Shown: piece by piece, positions 10,620 through 19,566 of the stretch
Layout: each line of letters begins with the position of its first letter
Position numbering within the stretch: position 1 is the first letter of the stretch
Source of the DNA: Proteus faecis
GTDB lineage: Bacteria > Pseudomonadota > Gammaproteobacteria > Enterobacterales > Enterobacteriaceae
Length of the DNA: 64,000 nt
Direction of reading: 5' to 3'
Assembly (NCBI RefSeq): GCF_003144395.1
Contig: NZ_PENZ01000010.1
Span: forward strand, 23,714-87,713
Made by a program: the position numbers and the translations under genes
Notes under the pieces: generated by a model
Told to the model about the DNA's origin: nothing
The model's input: the letters and a program-made list of their open reading frames with translations, nothing else
Databases searched by the model: none

Positions 10620-13056
10620 AGTGGCACTGGCAGGACAGCCCAATTGTGGAAAATCAACACTCTTCACAATGCTAAGTGGCATTAATCAACATGTTGCAAA
10701 TTATCCTGGTGTAACAATCGATAAAAAGATAGGTCACATTAAATACGATGAGAATAAAATAGAACTCACTGATTTACCTGGAACCTATTCATTTAGTTCA
10801 TTTTCTCTTGAAGAAAAAGTCACTAAGCGTTATTTAATTGAAGAAAATCCTGACATTATTATTAATGTGATTGATGCTTCTTGTTTAAAAAGAAGCCTAT
10901 ATCTTACCTTTCAATTACTCGAAATTGGCAAGCCTGTCATTATTGCATTAAATATGATGGATATTGCAAAAAGACGAGGTTTAGAAATAGATATTGATAC
11001 ACTTAGCAATGAGCTAGGTGTGCCAGTCATAGCGACTAATGGTGTTAGAGGAATAGGCAAACAAGCACTTTTATCCGCACTATCTCAGATAGATAAAAGA
11101 GAAACCAAAATATCACCTTTTCGAATTACTTATGCTGAATTAGATCCGCTTATTGAACGTATTTCAAAAAATATAAATAACAGCATCCACTTATCTTCTC
11201 GATGGTTAGCGATTAAATATTTAGAAAAAGAAGAAGCAGTAATTAATAGTATTGATATTAATAATCAAGAGATTGATACTGAAATCGACGCCTTAAAAGG
11301 GAAGATAGATGTTGATTCCATTCTCGCATCAGAACGTTATAAATTAGCTAATCATCTTTACTCCTTATCCACAAAAGAAAAAAATAAAAAAGAGAAAACC
11401 TTCACCGATTTTATAGATAAAATCGTCCTTAATCGCTGGTGTTCTTTTATCATCTTATTGCTTGTTATTTATGGCACTTATGAACTCGCCATTGTAAAAG
11501 GTTATGAATTAACTAACTATACTTGGCCTTATCTCGCCAAATTAAAAAACTTATTAATCTCCCTATTACCTGAACCTCAATTCGTTGATATTCCACTTTT
11601 AACTGAATTAGGCATCTGGTTAATTAACAGTGCATTGGCTTTACTAAATTATATTCCTATTTTTATCATCTTATTTGCCATCATCGCCATCATGGAAGAT
11701 GTGGGATATATGCCTCGTATCGCCTTTATTTTAGACCGAATTTTTAGACGATATGGATTACATGGGCAATCTACATTACCTCTCGTACTCGGTGGTGCTT
11801 TCGTAGGGGGCTGTGCTGTTCCCGGTATTATGGCAACAAAAGGGATTGCCGATGAGCGAGCAAGAATTGCAACCGCTCTCACTGTTCCCTATATGAATTG
11901 CTTAGCAAAGGTCCCTTTTTACACATTACTTTTGGGTTCATTCTTCGTGCAAGAGATGACATTAATGATGTTTTTCATCTCAACAGTCACTCTCTTTATT
12001 GCACTCAGTGTCGCTAAAATATTGACATCAACATTCTTAAAAACCAAAGAGTGTGCCCCCTTTATCATGGCACTTCCCTCTTACCATATCCCGAGTATTA
12101 AGAATGTCTCTTTGCGTGTAGCTCAACGAGTTTGGCTTTATATTTATAAAGTTGGCACGATTGTTATGGCTGTTGCTATCGTGCTTTTCGTCTTATTACA
12201 ATTTCCGGGGATCTCATCAGAGAAACAGATTGAAATTGATAACAAAGCCCAGATTGCCCTTGATAGTTTTTATCAAAAAGTGGGCTCTACCCCCTATCAA
12301 AAAACATTTGATTCTGAAGAATCCGTTATTGAGCTATTAAATTTATATAACAAATATCGTGCAGATAAGATGGCGTCATCCTCCAGTGAAGCAAAACAGT
12401 TAGATGCTGATTATGCCCTCCAATATCCATTTTTATTTAACTTTATCAAACCAAAAACAAATGATGATCGCGCAATCAATCGCGCCATAAGGAAGTTATC
12501 CCAACAATCTCAATTAATACAAAATGAGATCAAAAGTGAACGTATTGAAAATTCATTTTTAGGGATGTTTGGCCGCTTTATTGAACCTGCAACACAATTT
12601 GCAGGCTTTGACTGGCGAATAAATGTTGCCTTTCTCAGTTCATTTGCTGCTAGAGAAAGTGCCGTTGCAACAATAGGGGCAATTTATACATCAGGACAAG
12701 GTGAACGTATTGAACAATCTTTAGAGAAAGATAGTGTTTATACCCCATTACATGCTTCTGCCATGCTTATTTTTATGATTTTCACCCCACCGTGTATCGC
12801 ATCAATGGTTGTCGTGAAACTGAATGTTCATTCATACGGATTAATGCTTTTAGCGATTTTTATGCCATTCATCATTGGAATGACAATTGCCTCTATTTTC
12901 TACACATTAAGTCTTAATCTACATTGGGATGGTGTTGAAATGATGGGATATTTTTATGCTTTTGTCGTCACCACTACGATCATTCTTGGTTCAATAAAAC
13001 GTAAAAAGAAACCGCATATTGAAAAAAATTTAAAAATTTATGTAAGACAACAGTAG
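10612..13056 (+). CDS. feoB: Ferrous iron transporter B, GTPase-permease
   Basis: The inner-membrane Fe(II) permease with an N-terminal G domain. Motifs: G1 GQPNCGKS (residues 8-15), G3 DLPG (54-57), G4 NMMD (114-117); then a helical GDI-like spacer, and a C-terminal membrane core with the two Gate motifs, the first including GGCAVPGIMATKG and ERARIATALTVPY. At 814 residues it is longer than E. coli FeoB (773). The extra length appears to be a charged insert at roughly residues 535-655 between membrane segments, probably a soluble loop. The fifth gene of the operon is a FeoB-associated Cys-rich membrane peptide instead of E. coli-type FeoC. Confidence 0.97.
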   Translation: MIKVALAGQPNCGKSTLFTMLSGINQHVANYPGVTIDKKIGHIKYDENKIELTDLPGTYSFSSFSLEEKVTKRYLIEENPDIIINVIDASCLKRSLYLTFQLLEIGKPVIIALNMMDIAKRRGLEIDIDTLSNELGVPVIATNGVRGIGKQALLSALSQIDKRETKISPFRITYAELDPLIERISKNINNSIHLSSRWLAIKYLEKEEAVINSIDINNQEIDTEIDALKGKIDVDSILASERYKLANHLYSLSTKEKNKKEKTFTDFIDKIVLNRWCSFIILLLVIYGTYELAIVKGYELTNYTWPYLAKLKNLLISLLPEPQFVDIPLLTELGIWLINSALALLNYIPIFIILFAIIAIMEDVGYMPRIAFILDRIFRRYGLHGQSTLPLVLGGAFVGGCAVPGIMATKGIADERARIATALTVPYMNCLAKVPFYTLLLGSFFVQEMTLMMFFISTVTLFIALSVAKILTSTFLKTKECAPFIMALPSYHIPSIKNVSLRVAQRVWLYIYKVGTIVMAVAIVLFVLLQFPGISSEKQIEIDNKAQIALDSFYQKVGSTPYQKTFDSEESVIELLNLYNKYRADKMASSSSEAKQLDADYALQYPFLFNFIKPKTNDDRAINRAIRKLSQQSQLIQNEIKSERIENSFLGMFGRFIEPATQFAGFDWRINVAFLSSFAARESAVATIGAIYTSGQGERIEQSLEKDSVYTPLHASAMLIFMIFTPPCIASMVVVKLNVHSYGLMLLAIFMPFIIGMTIASIFYTLSLNLHWDGVEMMGYFYAFVVTTTIILGSIKRKKKPHIEKNLKIYVRQQ

Positions 13057-13079
13057 ATTATTTATCACAAGGATATTTT

Positions 13080-13382
13080 ATGAAAAAGTACATTATTTCA
13101 CTCGCGCTCATCTTAGTTTCACCTGCGGCATTCTCACATACCGCCTTATTATCGTGCTTTGATGAAGGAGATGGCACGGTTACGTGCGAAGGTGGATTTA
13201 GTGATGGAAGTAGCGCAAGTGGTGTTGATTTTCATCTTAAACAAGACGGTAAAATTATTTTATCAAAGAAATTTAATGAGCTTAATGAAGTGAGTTTTGA
13301 AAAACCTAAAGGGGATTATTCTGCAGTACTTAATGCCGGTGAAGGACATGAAGTCACCATTAAGAGTTCTGACATTAACTAA
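13080..13382 (+). CDS. Small exported protein of the feo operon
   Basis: A 100-residue protein with a clear signal peptide (MKKYIISLALILVSPAAFS), predicted to be cut so that the mature chain begins with His20. Cys26 and Cys36 could form a disulfide in the periplasm. The rest looks like a short beta-rich domain (GTVTCEGGFSDGSSASGVDFH). I do not recognise a named family. It lies 23 bases after feoB and 12 before the DUF4198 gene, so it is part of the Fe(II) operon. By context a periplasmic metal-handling or accessory role is inferred; nothing in the sequence proves it. Confidence 0.75.
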   Translation: MKKYIISLALILVSPAAFSHTALLSCFDEGDGTVTCEGGFSDGSSASGVDFHLKQDGKIILSKKFNELNEVSFEKPKGDYSAVLNAGEGHEVTIKSSDIN

Positions 13383-13394
13383 GGGAAAATACCG

Positions 13395-14192
13395 ATGAAA
13401 AAATTAATCACAGTCGCAACAACAGCATTAGTCCTCTATTCAAGTGCGTCTTTTGCTCACTTTCAAATGATCTATACACCGGAATCAGCCTTATCTAAAG
13501 GTGCAAATATCCCATTAGTTACACTGTTCACGCATCCCTTCTCTGATGAACACACCATGGATATGGGCACACCTGAAAGTTTTTATGTTGTTCATAAAGA
13601 CAAAACAAAAGACTTAAAGGATTCACTACAGCCTATTCAATGGCAAGGTAATGCCAATAGTGCTCAAGCTTATAAAACCGATTATAAAGCACGTGGAATG
13701 GGCGATCATGTCTTCGTTTTGACCCCAGCCCCTTATTATGAAAAAAGTGAAGGCGCTTATATACAACAAATCACAAAAGTTATGGTGAATGTTGCGGGAT
13801 TACCCACAGACTGGGATAAAACTTACGGCTTAAAAGCAGAGATCGTGCCATTAACGAAACCTTACTCAATTTGGACTAACTCAACCTTTTCGGGTGTGGT
13901 AATGAGTGAAGGAAAACCGGTTCCATTTGCTGATATCGAAGTTGAATATCTCAACTCAGATATGGATTTAACCAACAATAAAACCGAAAAAACGAAATTT
14001 AGCGCACCTCAAGATAGTTTTATTACGTTAGGTATTAAAGCGGATGAGAACGGTAAGTTTACATTTGGTATTCCTAAATCAGGTTGGTGGGGTTTTGCTG
14101 CAATGGGAGTGGGTCCAGATACAACATTCAATGGTAAAGAGCTGAGCCAAGATGGTGTTATTTGGGTTCAAGCTAAAGATATGGGTGAATAA
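13395..14192 (+). CDS. DUF4198 periplasmic protein of the feo operon
   Basis: A 265-residue exported protein with signal peptide ending SSASFA; the predicted mature N-terminus is His22 (HFQMIYTPES). The sequence resembles DUF4198 proteins, a family that includes putative nickel/cobalt uptake periplasmic components: N-terminal H-F, then a beta-sandwich region and a C-terminal carboxypeptidase-regulatory-like segment (VVMSEGKPVPFADIEVEYL). GGGAAAATACCG precedes the ATG. It is the fourth gene of the feo operon and is probably Fur-regulated with it. A role in delivering or sensing metal at FeoB is inferred from position and family only. Confidence 0.82.
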   Translation: MKKLITVATTALVLYSSASFAHFQMIYTPESALSKGANIPLVTLFTHPFSDEHTMDMGTPESFYVVHKDKTKDLKDSLQPIQWQGNANSAQAYKTDYKARGMGDHVFVLTPAPYYEKSEGAYIQQITKVMVNVAGLPTDWDKTYGLKAEIVPLTKPYSIWTNSTFSGVVMSEGKPVPFADIEVEYLNSDMDLTNNKTEKTKFSAPQDSFITLGIKADENGKFTFGIPKSGWWGFAAMGVGPDTTFNGKELSQDGVIWVQAKDMGE

Positions 14193-14198
14193 TAAATT

Positions 14199-14315
14199 AT
14201 GATAGATAAATTGATACTTATCGTTTTATTTGTTTTAGCTATTGTTTTCTTATACATAAAATTGTTTAAAAAGAAAGGTTGCTCTTGCAACAAATCAAAT
14301 TGCTCAAAAAAATAA
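14199..14315 (+). CDS. FeoB-associated Cys-rich membrane peptide
   Basis: A 38-residue ORF. It has one hydrophobic helix (about residues 5-22), then a basic cytoplasmic tail with Cys28, Cys30 and Cys35 (KKKGCSCNKSNCSKK). This is the architecture of the FeoB-associated Cys-rich membrane protein family. It begins 6 bases after the DUF4198 stop, so it closes the feo operon. A role in FeoB regulation or metal/redox sensing is expected by family. No strong Shine-Dalgarno is seen, so coupling to the previous gene is likely. E. coli has the winged-helix FeoC in the equivalent place. Confidence 0.75.
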   Translation: MIDKLILIVLFVLAIVFLYIKLFKKKGCSCNKSNCSKK

Positions 14316-14445
14316 TTAATTATAGTTTTTAATCAATATGATTTTAGAGTAATAAATACAAATAATTAGGATTAAGTTTCATCTTTCTATATGGTTTATT
14401 AAAGGATCATTCTTTTCCACAAAGAATGGCTTAAAACTCATAACA

Positions 14446-14502
14446 AAAAGCCCAGTGATTGCACTCACCTTATAACGCGGGTAAGTCAATCACTGGGCTT
14501 TT
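14446..14502. terminator. Bidirectional terminator between the feo operon and sspB
   Basis: AAAAGCCCAGTGATTG and CAATCACTGGGCTTTT are 16-base perfect inverted arms separated by 25 bases. The T-run at each 3' end fits termination of both convergent operons. A smaller hairpin without a T-run (CATTCTTT/AAAGAATG) lies just upstream at 14408-14428. Confidence 0.85.
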
Positions 14503-14529
14503 AAATTTAATCGTATCTTATCGTGTCAG

Positions 14530-15039
14530 TTACTTTACCACACGCAATGATGGTCGACCTGTTGGACGAGGTGGCTCAGGATCATCATCAGGTGAGGTGT
14601 CATCATCAGAAACAGATTTCTCAGTCACCAATGATAAAACTTCACCAACAGGCGCTTCTGAGGACTCTTGATATTCCTCTTCAGCAAACGCTAATGATGC
14701 ACCAGATTCATAAGCAGGCTCTGGCTCAAACATCATTCCCGCACCGTTTTCTCTCGCATAAATAGCCATAACAGCAGCTATAGGCACTCGTACTTTACGA
14801 GGTATGCCACCAAAGCTTGCACTAAATAAAACCTGATACGGCGTTAACTCTAAGTCATCTACTGCACGAGATGAAATATTTAGTACAATTTGACCATCGT
14901 GTGCATATTCCATTGGAACTTGAACACCAACAACATTCACATCAACAACAAGATGAGGTGTTAAATCGTTTTCAATGATCCAATCATAATGCGCACGTAA
15001 TAAATGCGGACGACGCGGAGACATATCCATAATCTCCAT
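14530..15039 (-). CDS. sspB: ClpXP protease specificity-enhancing factor SspB
   Basis: An adaptor that hands ssrA-tagged and other substrates to ClpXP. The 169-residue protein has the conserved substrate-binding fold (SPRRPHLLRAHYDWIIENDLTPHLVVD and VPMEYAHDGQIVLNIS), a long acidic, flexible linker, and the C-terminal ClpX-docking tail RPSLRVVK. GAGGG lies about 8 bases before the chosen ATG; an internal Met4 is the other option. It sits 6 bases behind sspA as in E. coli. Confidence 0.97.
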   Translation of the reverse strand: MEIMDMSPRRPHLLRAHYDWIIENDLTPHLVVDVNVVGVQVPMEYAHDGQIVLNISSRAVDDLELTPYQVLFSASFGGIPRKVRVPIAAVMAIYARENGAGMMFEPEPAYESGASLAFAEEEYQESSEAPVGEVLSLVTEKSVSDDDTSPDDDPEPPRPTGRPSLRVVK

Positions 15040-15045
15040 ATTCTA

Positions 15046-15687
15046 TTACCCTCTTGAAGGTAAGCGCATCTCACGCTCTGCTTCAGTTAATGAGGCAAGG
15101 AATGAATCTCGCTCAAAAACACGTTGCATATAAATTTGTACATCTTTAGCGCCAGCACCACTTAAATCCACACCAAGCACCGGTAAACGCCATAACAGAG
15201 GAGCAAGGTAGCAATCTACTAAACTGAACTCTTCACTCATAAAGTAAGGATATTCTTTAAACACAGGAGATACAGCCAATAGCTCTTCAGCTAACTGTTT
15301 ACGAGCAGCATTTGCTTGCTGTTCAGTTCCTTTCTCAATGGTGTTCATTAAAGAATACCAATCATGCTCAATACGATGCATCATTAAACGGCTGCTACCA
15401 CGAGCAACAGGATAGACTGGCATTAAAGGAGGATGAGGGAAGCGTTCATCAAGATATTCCATGATGATACGTGAATCATACAGAGTTAGCTCACGATCCA
15501 CCAAAGTCGGTACACTTTGGTAAGGGTTTAGATCGATAAGATCCTGTGGAAGATTACCAGCTTCAACCTGTTCAATTTCAACACTGACACCTTTCTCCGC
15601 TAGGACAATTCTGACCTGATGGCTGAAAATATCAGTCGGACCGGAAAACAAAGTCATTACCGAACGTTTGTTGGCAGCGACAGCCAT
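15046..15687 (-). CDS. sspA: Stringent starvation protein A
   Basis: A glutathione-S-transferase-like RNA polymerase-associated protein that modulates stationary-phase and acid-stress transcription. The 213-residue product begins MAVAANKRSVMTLFSGPTD as in E. coli; the longer ORF start at 15708 was rejected because GGAGG lies at 15693-15697, ideally placed for 15687. The N-terminal thioredoxin fold has the conserved Pro of QSVPTLVDRE, and the C-terminal helical domain carries SLVDCYLAPLLWRLP. It is cotranscribed with sspB. Confidence 0.97.
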   Translation of the reverse strand: MAVAANKRSVMTLFSGPTDIFSHQVRIVLAEKGVSVEIEQVEAGNLPQDLIDLNPYQSVPTLVDRELTLYDSRIIMEYLDERFPHPPLMPVYPVARGSSRLMMHRIEHDWYSLMNTIEKGTEQQANAARKQLAEELLAVSPVFKEYPYFMSEEFSLVDCYLAPLLWRLPVLGVDLSGAGAKDVQIYMQRVFERDSFLASLTEAEREMRLPSRG

Positions 15688-16282
15688 GAAAACCTCCAAG
15701 TTAATCAATTAAAGAAATGAATTAGCACAATGCCTTTCCATTTCCCCATTCCTAAAAGACAAGCACACAAACGCAGTAGACCTAAATAAACATTTAAGTG
15801 ACTAACTACATTGGGCAACTACCTGTATAACAGTGTTATCGTGGGATAATCATATTTTACAGGGTTAAAAACTCACCTGTCTTTGCGGCACATATCATTA
15901 TCAAGTAATACCAAAATAATCATTCAACAATCATTATTGTCATAATAATTTTGGTATGACTTTCAAACTCATCTCAGATATTACAATCAATATATCCATC
16001 AGTAACATGATGAAGTTATAGAAAGAAAGACACCAAAGCCCGCTATTCTACCAGAATTCATGTTACTTAGGGGGGCTAATGCAAATAATTCAATACAATA
16101 TGCCACACTACCCTAAAAGTAAGATTATAATATCAAAAAATAAAATTATTTAGAGATAAAATCTAAAAAATAGTTTTTTTAACACCATCGTTATCTTAGA
16201 TAACGCTTGTTTTATGAAAAACAGCATCATGTATTAGCAACATTATGTTTTTATTATTAATAAGCACAAATAAGTCAAAAAT
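15688..16282. other. rpsI-sspA intergenic region
   Basis: About 600 bases between rpsI and sspA (both minus strand) with no credible gene. It should hold the sspAB promoter. The main visible structure is a 50-base imperfect palindrome. Confidence 0.5.
15908..15957. repeat. 50-base imperfect palindrome upstream of sspA
   Basis: Outer arms ATACCAAAATAAT (15908-15920) and ATAATTTTGGTAT (15945-15957) are complementary at 12 of 13 positions, with a nested inner pair ACAAT/ATTGT (15927-15931 and 15936-15940). There is no T-run. It could be an operator, a cruciform or a copy of a small dispersed intergenic repeat. Confidence 0.5.
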
Positions 16283-16308
16283 AAAAAACCCGCCTGTGAA
16301 GACGGGTT
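16283..16308 (-). terminator. Terminator of rplM-rpsI
   Basis: Read on the minus strand, AACCCGTC and GGCGGGTT pair (8 bp, one G-U) around a short loop, followed by TTTTTTATTTTT. It lies 35 bases after the rpsI stop. Confidence 0.85.
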
Positions 16309-16342
16309 TTCAACATCAAATTGATATCTAAAAGATAACAAA

Positions 16343-16738
<396 letters not shown>

Positions 16739-16750
16739 CTATTATCCCGA

Positions 16751-17612
<862 letters not shown>

Positions 17613-18728
17613 TTAAGCGAGATGAGGTTGTACTAAATATTCTTCACTTTGCATCTCTTGTAAACGTGATAAGCAACGCTGATATTCAAAACGTAAAAAA
17701 TCACCTTGGTAAATCTCGTTCATTTCTACATTTGCATTAATAATAAGTTTCACTTTACGTTCATAAAACTCATCAACCAGCGCTAGAAACCGACGCGCAA
17801 CGTCTTCATTTAATGTTCCCATTTGTTCCATGTCATATAACAAAACAGAGTGGTAATGCTTAGAAAGCGCAATGTAATCAAGCTGACTACGTGGTTCCAT
17901 ACACAAGGTTGAAAAATTAATAGCGAGCACCCCATTAGATACTTTTCTTACTTTCATAGGGCGATGATTGATGGTTAAAGTACAATCAACTTTCGGTTCG
18001 CTAGTTGCCAAATGCATGAAAATTCTATCCATCTCATGACGATTTTTATCGTTGAGTGGAGATAAAAAAAGATGCGCTTGCGTTAGTGTTCTAAGGCGAT
18101 AATCAATACCTGCATCAACATTTAAAATGTCACAATGGTGTTTGATCTGTTCTATTGCAGGTAAAAAACGAGAACGTTGTAATCCGTTACGGTAAAGCTC
18201 GTCTGGTGGAATATTTGATGTTGCTACTAGCGTGATACCTCTGGCAAATAACGCCTCAAGCAAGGTACCTAAAATCATTGCATCAGTAATATCAGAAACG
18301 AAAAACTCATCAAAACAGAGCACATCAGTTTGCGCTTTAAATCCATCAGCAATAATTTCTAGCGGATTTTCATGGCCTTGCAAGTTTTTTAGCTCTTCTT
18401 GAACACGTAACATAAAACGATGGAAGTGTAAGCGAAGCTTTCGTTCTGTCGGCAAACTTTGATAAAACATATCCATCAACCATGTTTTACCTCGGCCTAC
18501 ACCGCCCCACATATATAAACCACGTTCTGGTGCAACAATCTGTTTTTTTGTACGAATTCGCCTAAATAATCGTTGTGTTAGCGAACTTTTTTCTGGTGGA
18601 GTCTCTTTTAATAATTCATGGTATATCTGTTGAAGATGGAGAACAGTTTTTCGCTGAACATCATCAGGTTGATAATCACCTTGCTTCAATGCGGCTTCAT
18701 AAAGTGATAACGGCGTACTAACAGTCAT
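17613..18728 (-). CDS. zapE: Cell division protein ZapE, AAA-like ATPase
   Basis: A nucleotide-binding protein that acts at the Z ring during constriction, and relative of AFG1-type ATPases. The 371-residue product carries Walker A GGVGRGKT at residues 75-82, the HFHRFMLRVQEEL segment, Walker B VLCFDEFFVSDI and the sensor-like ATSNIPPDELY. The start at 18728 (MTVSTPLSLYEAAL) was chosen over 18818 because GAGGGC precedes it and it fits the E. coli N-terminus. It is divergent from zapG, as in E. coli. Confidence 0.95.
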   Translation of the reverse strand: MTVSTPLSLYEAALKQGDYQPDDVQRKTVLHLQQIYHELLKETPPEKSSLTQRLFRRIRTKKQIVAPERGLYMWGGVGRGKTWLMDMFYQSLPTERKLRLHFHRFMLRVQEELKNLQGHENPLEIIADGFKAQTDVLCFDEFFVSDITDAMILGTLLEALFARGITLVATSNIPPDELYRNGLQRSRFLPAIEQIKHHCDILNVDAGIDYRLRTLTQAHLFLSPLNDKNRHEMDRIFMHLATSEPKVDCTLTINHRPMKVRKVSNGVLAINFSTLCMEPRSQLDYIALSKHYHSVLLYDMEQMGTLNEDVARRFLALVDEFYERKVKLIINANVEMNEIYQGDFLRFEYQRCLSRLQEMQSEEYLVQPHLA

Positions 18729-18931
18729 GAATGCCCTCTTATCCTTAATTTTCTGACATACTGATTTGTGTCTGTCGAATGGCTCTATTATAAGCATTAA
18801 GAATTGTATTAACATCAACGTAACACACGAATTTTATATTAAGCTTAAGGATATTATTCCACCCATGCCTTTTAGCGGTTATGATGTTATAAGAATCCAT
18901 CGTCCTCACTATTAGATGAAAAGGAGTTGCC

Positions 18932-19336
18932 ATGGTTTGGGTTTATGCACTGATTGGATTAGTTGTCGGTCTTATTATCGGCGCACTGGCAATGCGTTAC
19001 GGTAACAGCACCCTTCGCCAACAAGATGCTATCAAAGCAGAGTTAGACACGAAAAAAGAAGAACTTGATACTTATCGCAATGAGCTTGTCAGCCACTTTG
19101 CTAGAAGTGCTGAACTATTAGATAACATGGCGAAAGATTACCGTCAGCTTTATCAACATATGGCAAAAAGCTCTAATGAGCTCATGCCTGATATGCCTGA
19201 GCAAGAAAATCCATTTAATTACCGATTAAGCGAATCAGAAGCAGCGAATGATCAATCACCAGTAAAAATGCCACCCCGTGATTACTCCGAAGGCGCATCT
19301 GGATTGTTCAGACCAACAGAGAAAAAAGACAGTTAA
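18932..19336 (+). CDS. zapG: Z-ring associated protein ZapG (YhcB, DUF1043)
   Basis: A small inner-membrane protein that links the cell division and envelope machinery. It has one N-terminal transmembrane helix (about residues 4-21), a coiled coil (about 27-75) and a flexible tail with the conserved RDYSEGASGLFR. At 134 residues it matches E. coli YhcB in length and sequence. AAAAGGAG precedes the start. A terminator follows directly. Confidence 0.95.
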   Translation: MVWVYALIGLVVGLIIGALAMRYGNSTLRQQDAIKAELDTKKEELDTYRNELVSHFARSAELLDNMAKDYRQLYQHMAKSSNELMPDMPEQENPFNYRLSESEAANDQSPVKMPPRDYSEGASGLFRPTEKKDS

Positions 19337-19340
19337 TATT

Positions 19341-19368
19341 AAAAACGCCACATTTTGTGGCGTTTTTT
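19341..19368 (+). terminator. Terminator of zapG
   Basis: AAAAACGCCACA and TGTGGCGTTTTT form a perfect stem with a 3-base loop and run of T, 4 bases after the stop. Confidence 0.92.
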
Positions 19369-19566
19369 CTTTCTAATAAACATCATAAAATGACAATTAT
19401 TTGCTATGGTTTTAAAGATAGCTTTTGTCTTGTAAATCCGTGTAAAAGGAAGCAAAGCACACCATGTCTTAATGAACTTTCCTCTGTCAGTACAGGTCTT
19501 AGTGATATCGAGCTCATTTTGAGCAATAACTTTTATTTTGATAACTGTATCAAGAGACTCTAATTC

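Noticed and set aside
14408..14428. CATTCTTT/AAAGAATG hairpin as a second feo terminator
   Set aside because: It has no T-run on the plus strand, and the strong 16-bp terminator just downstream explains the end of the operon.
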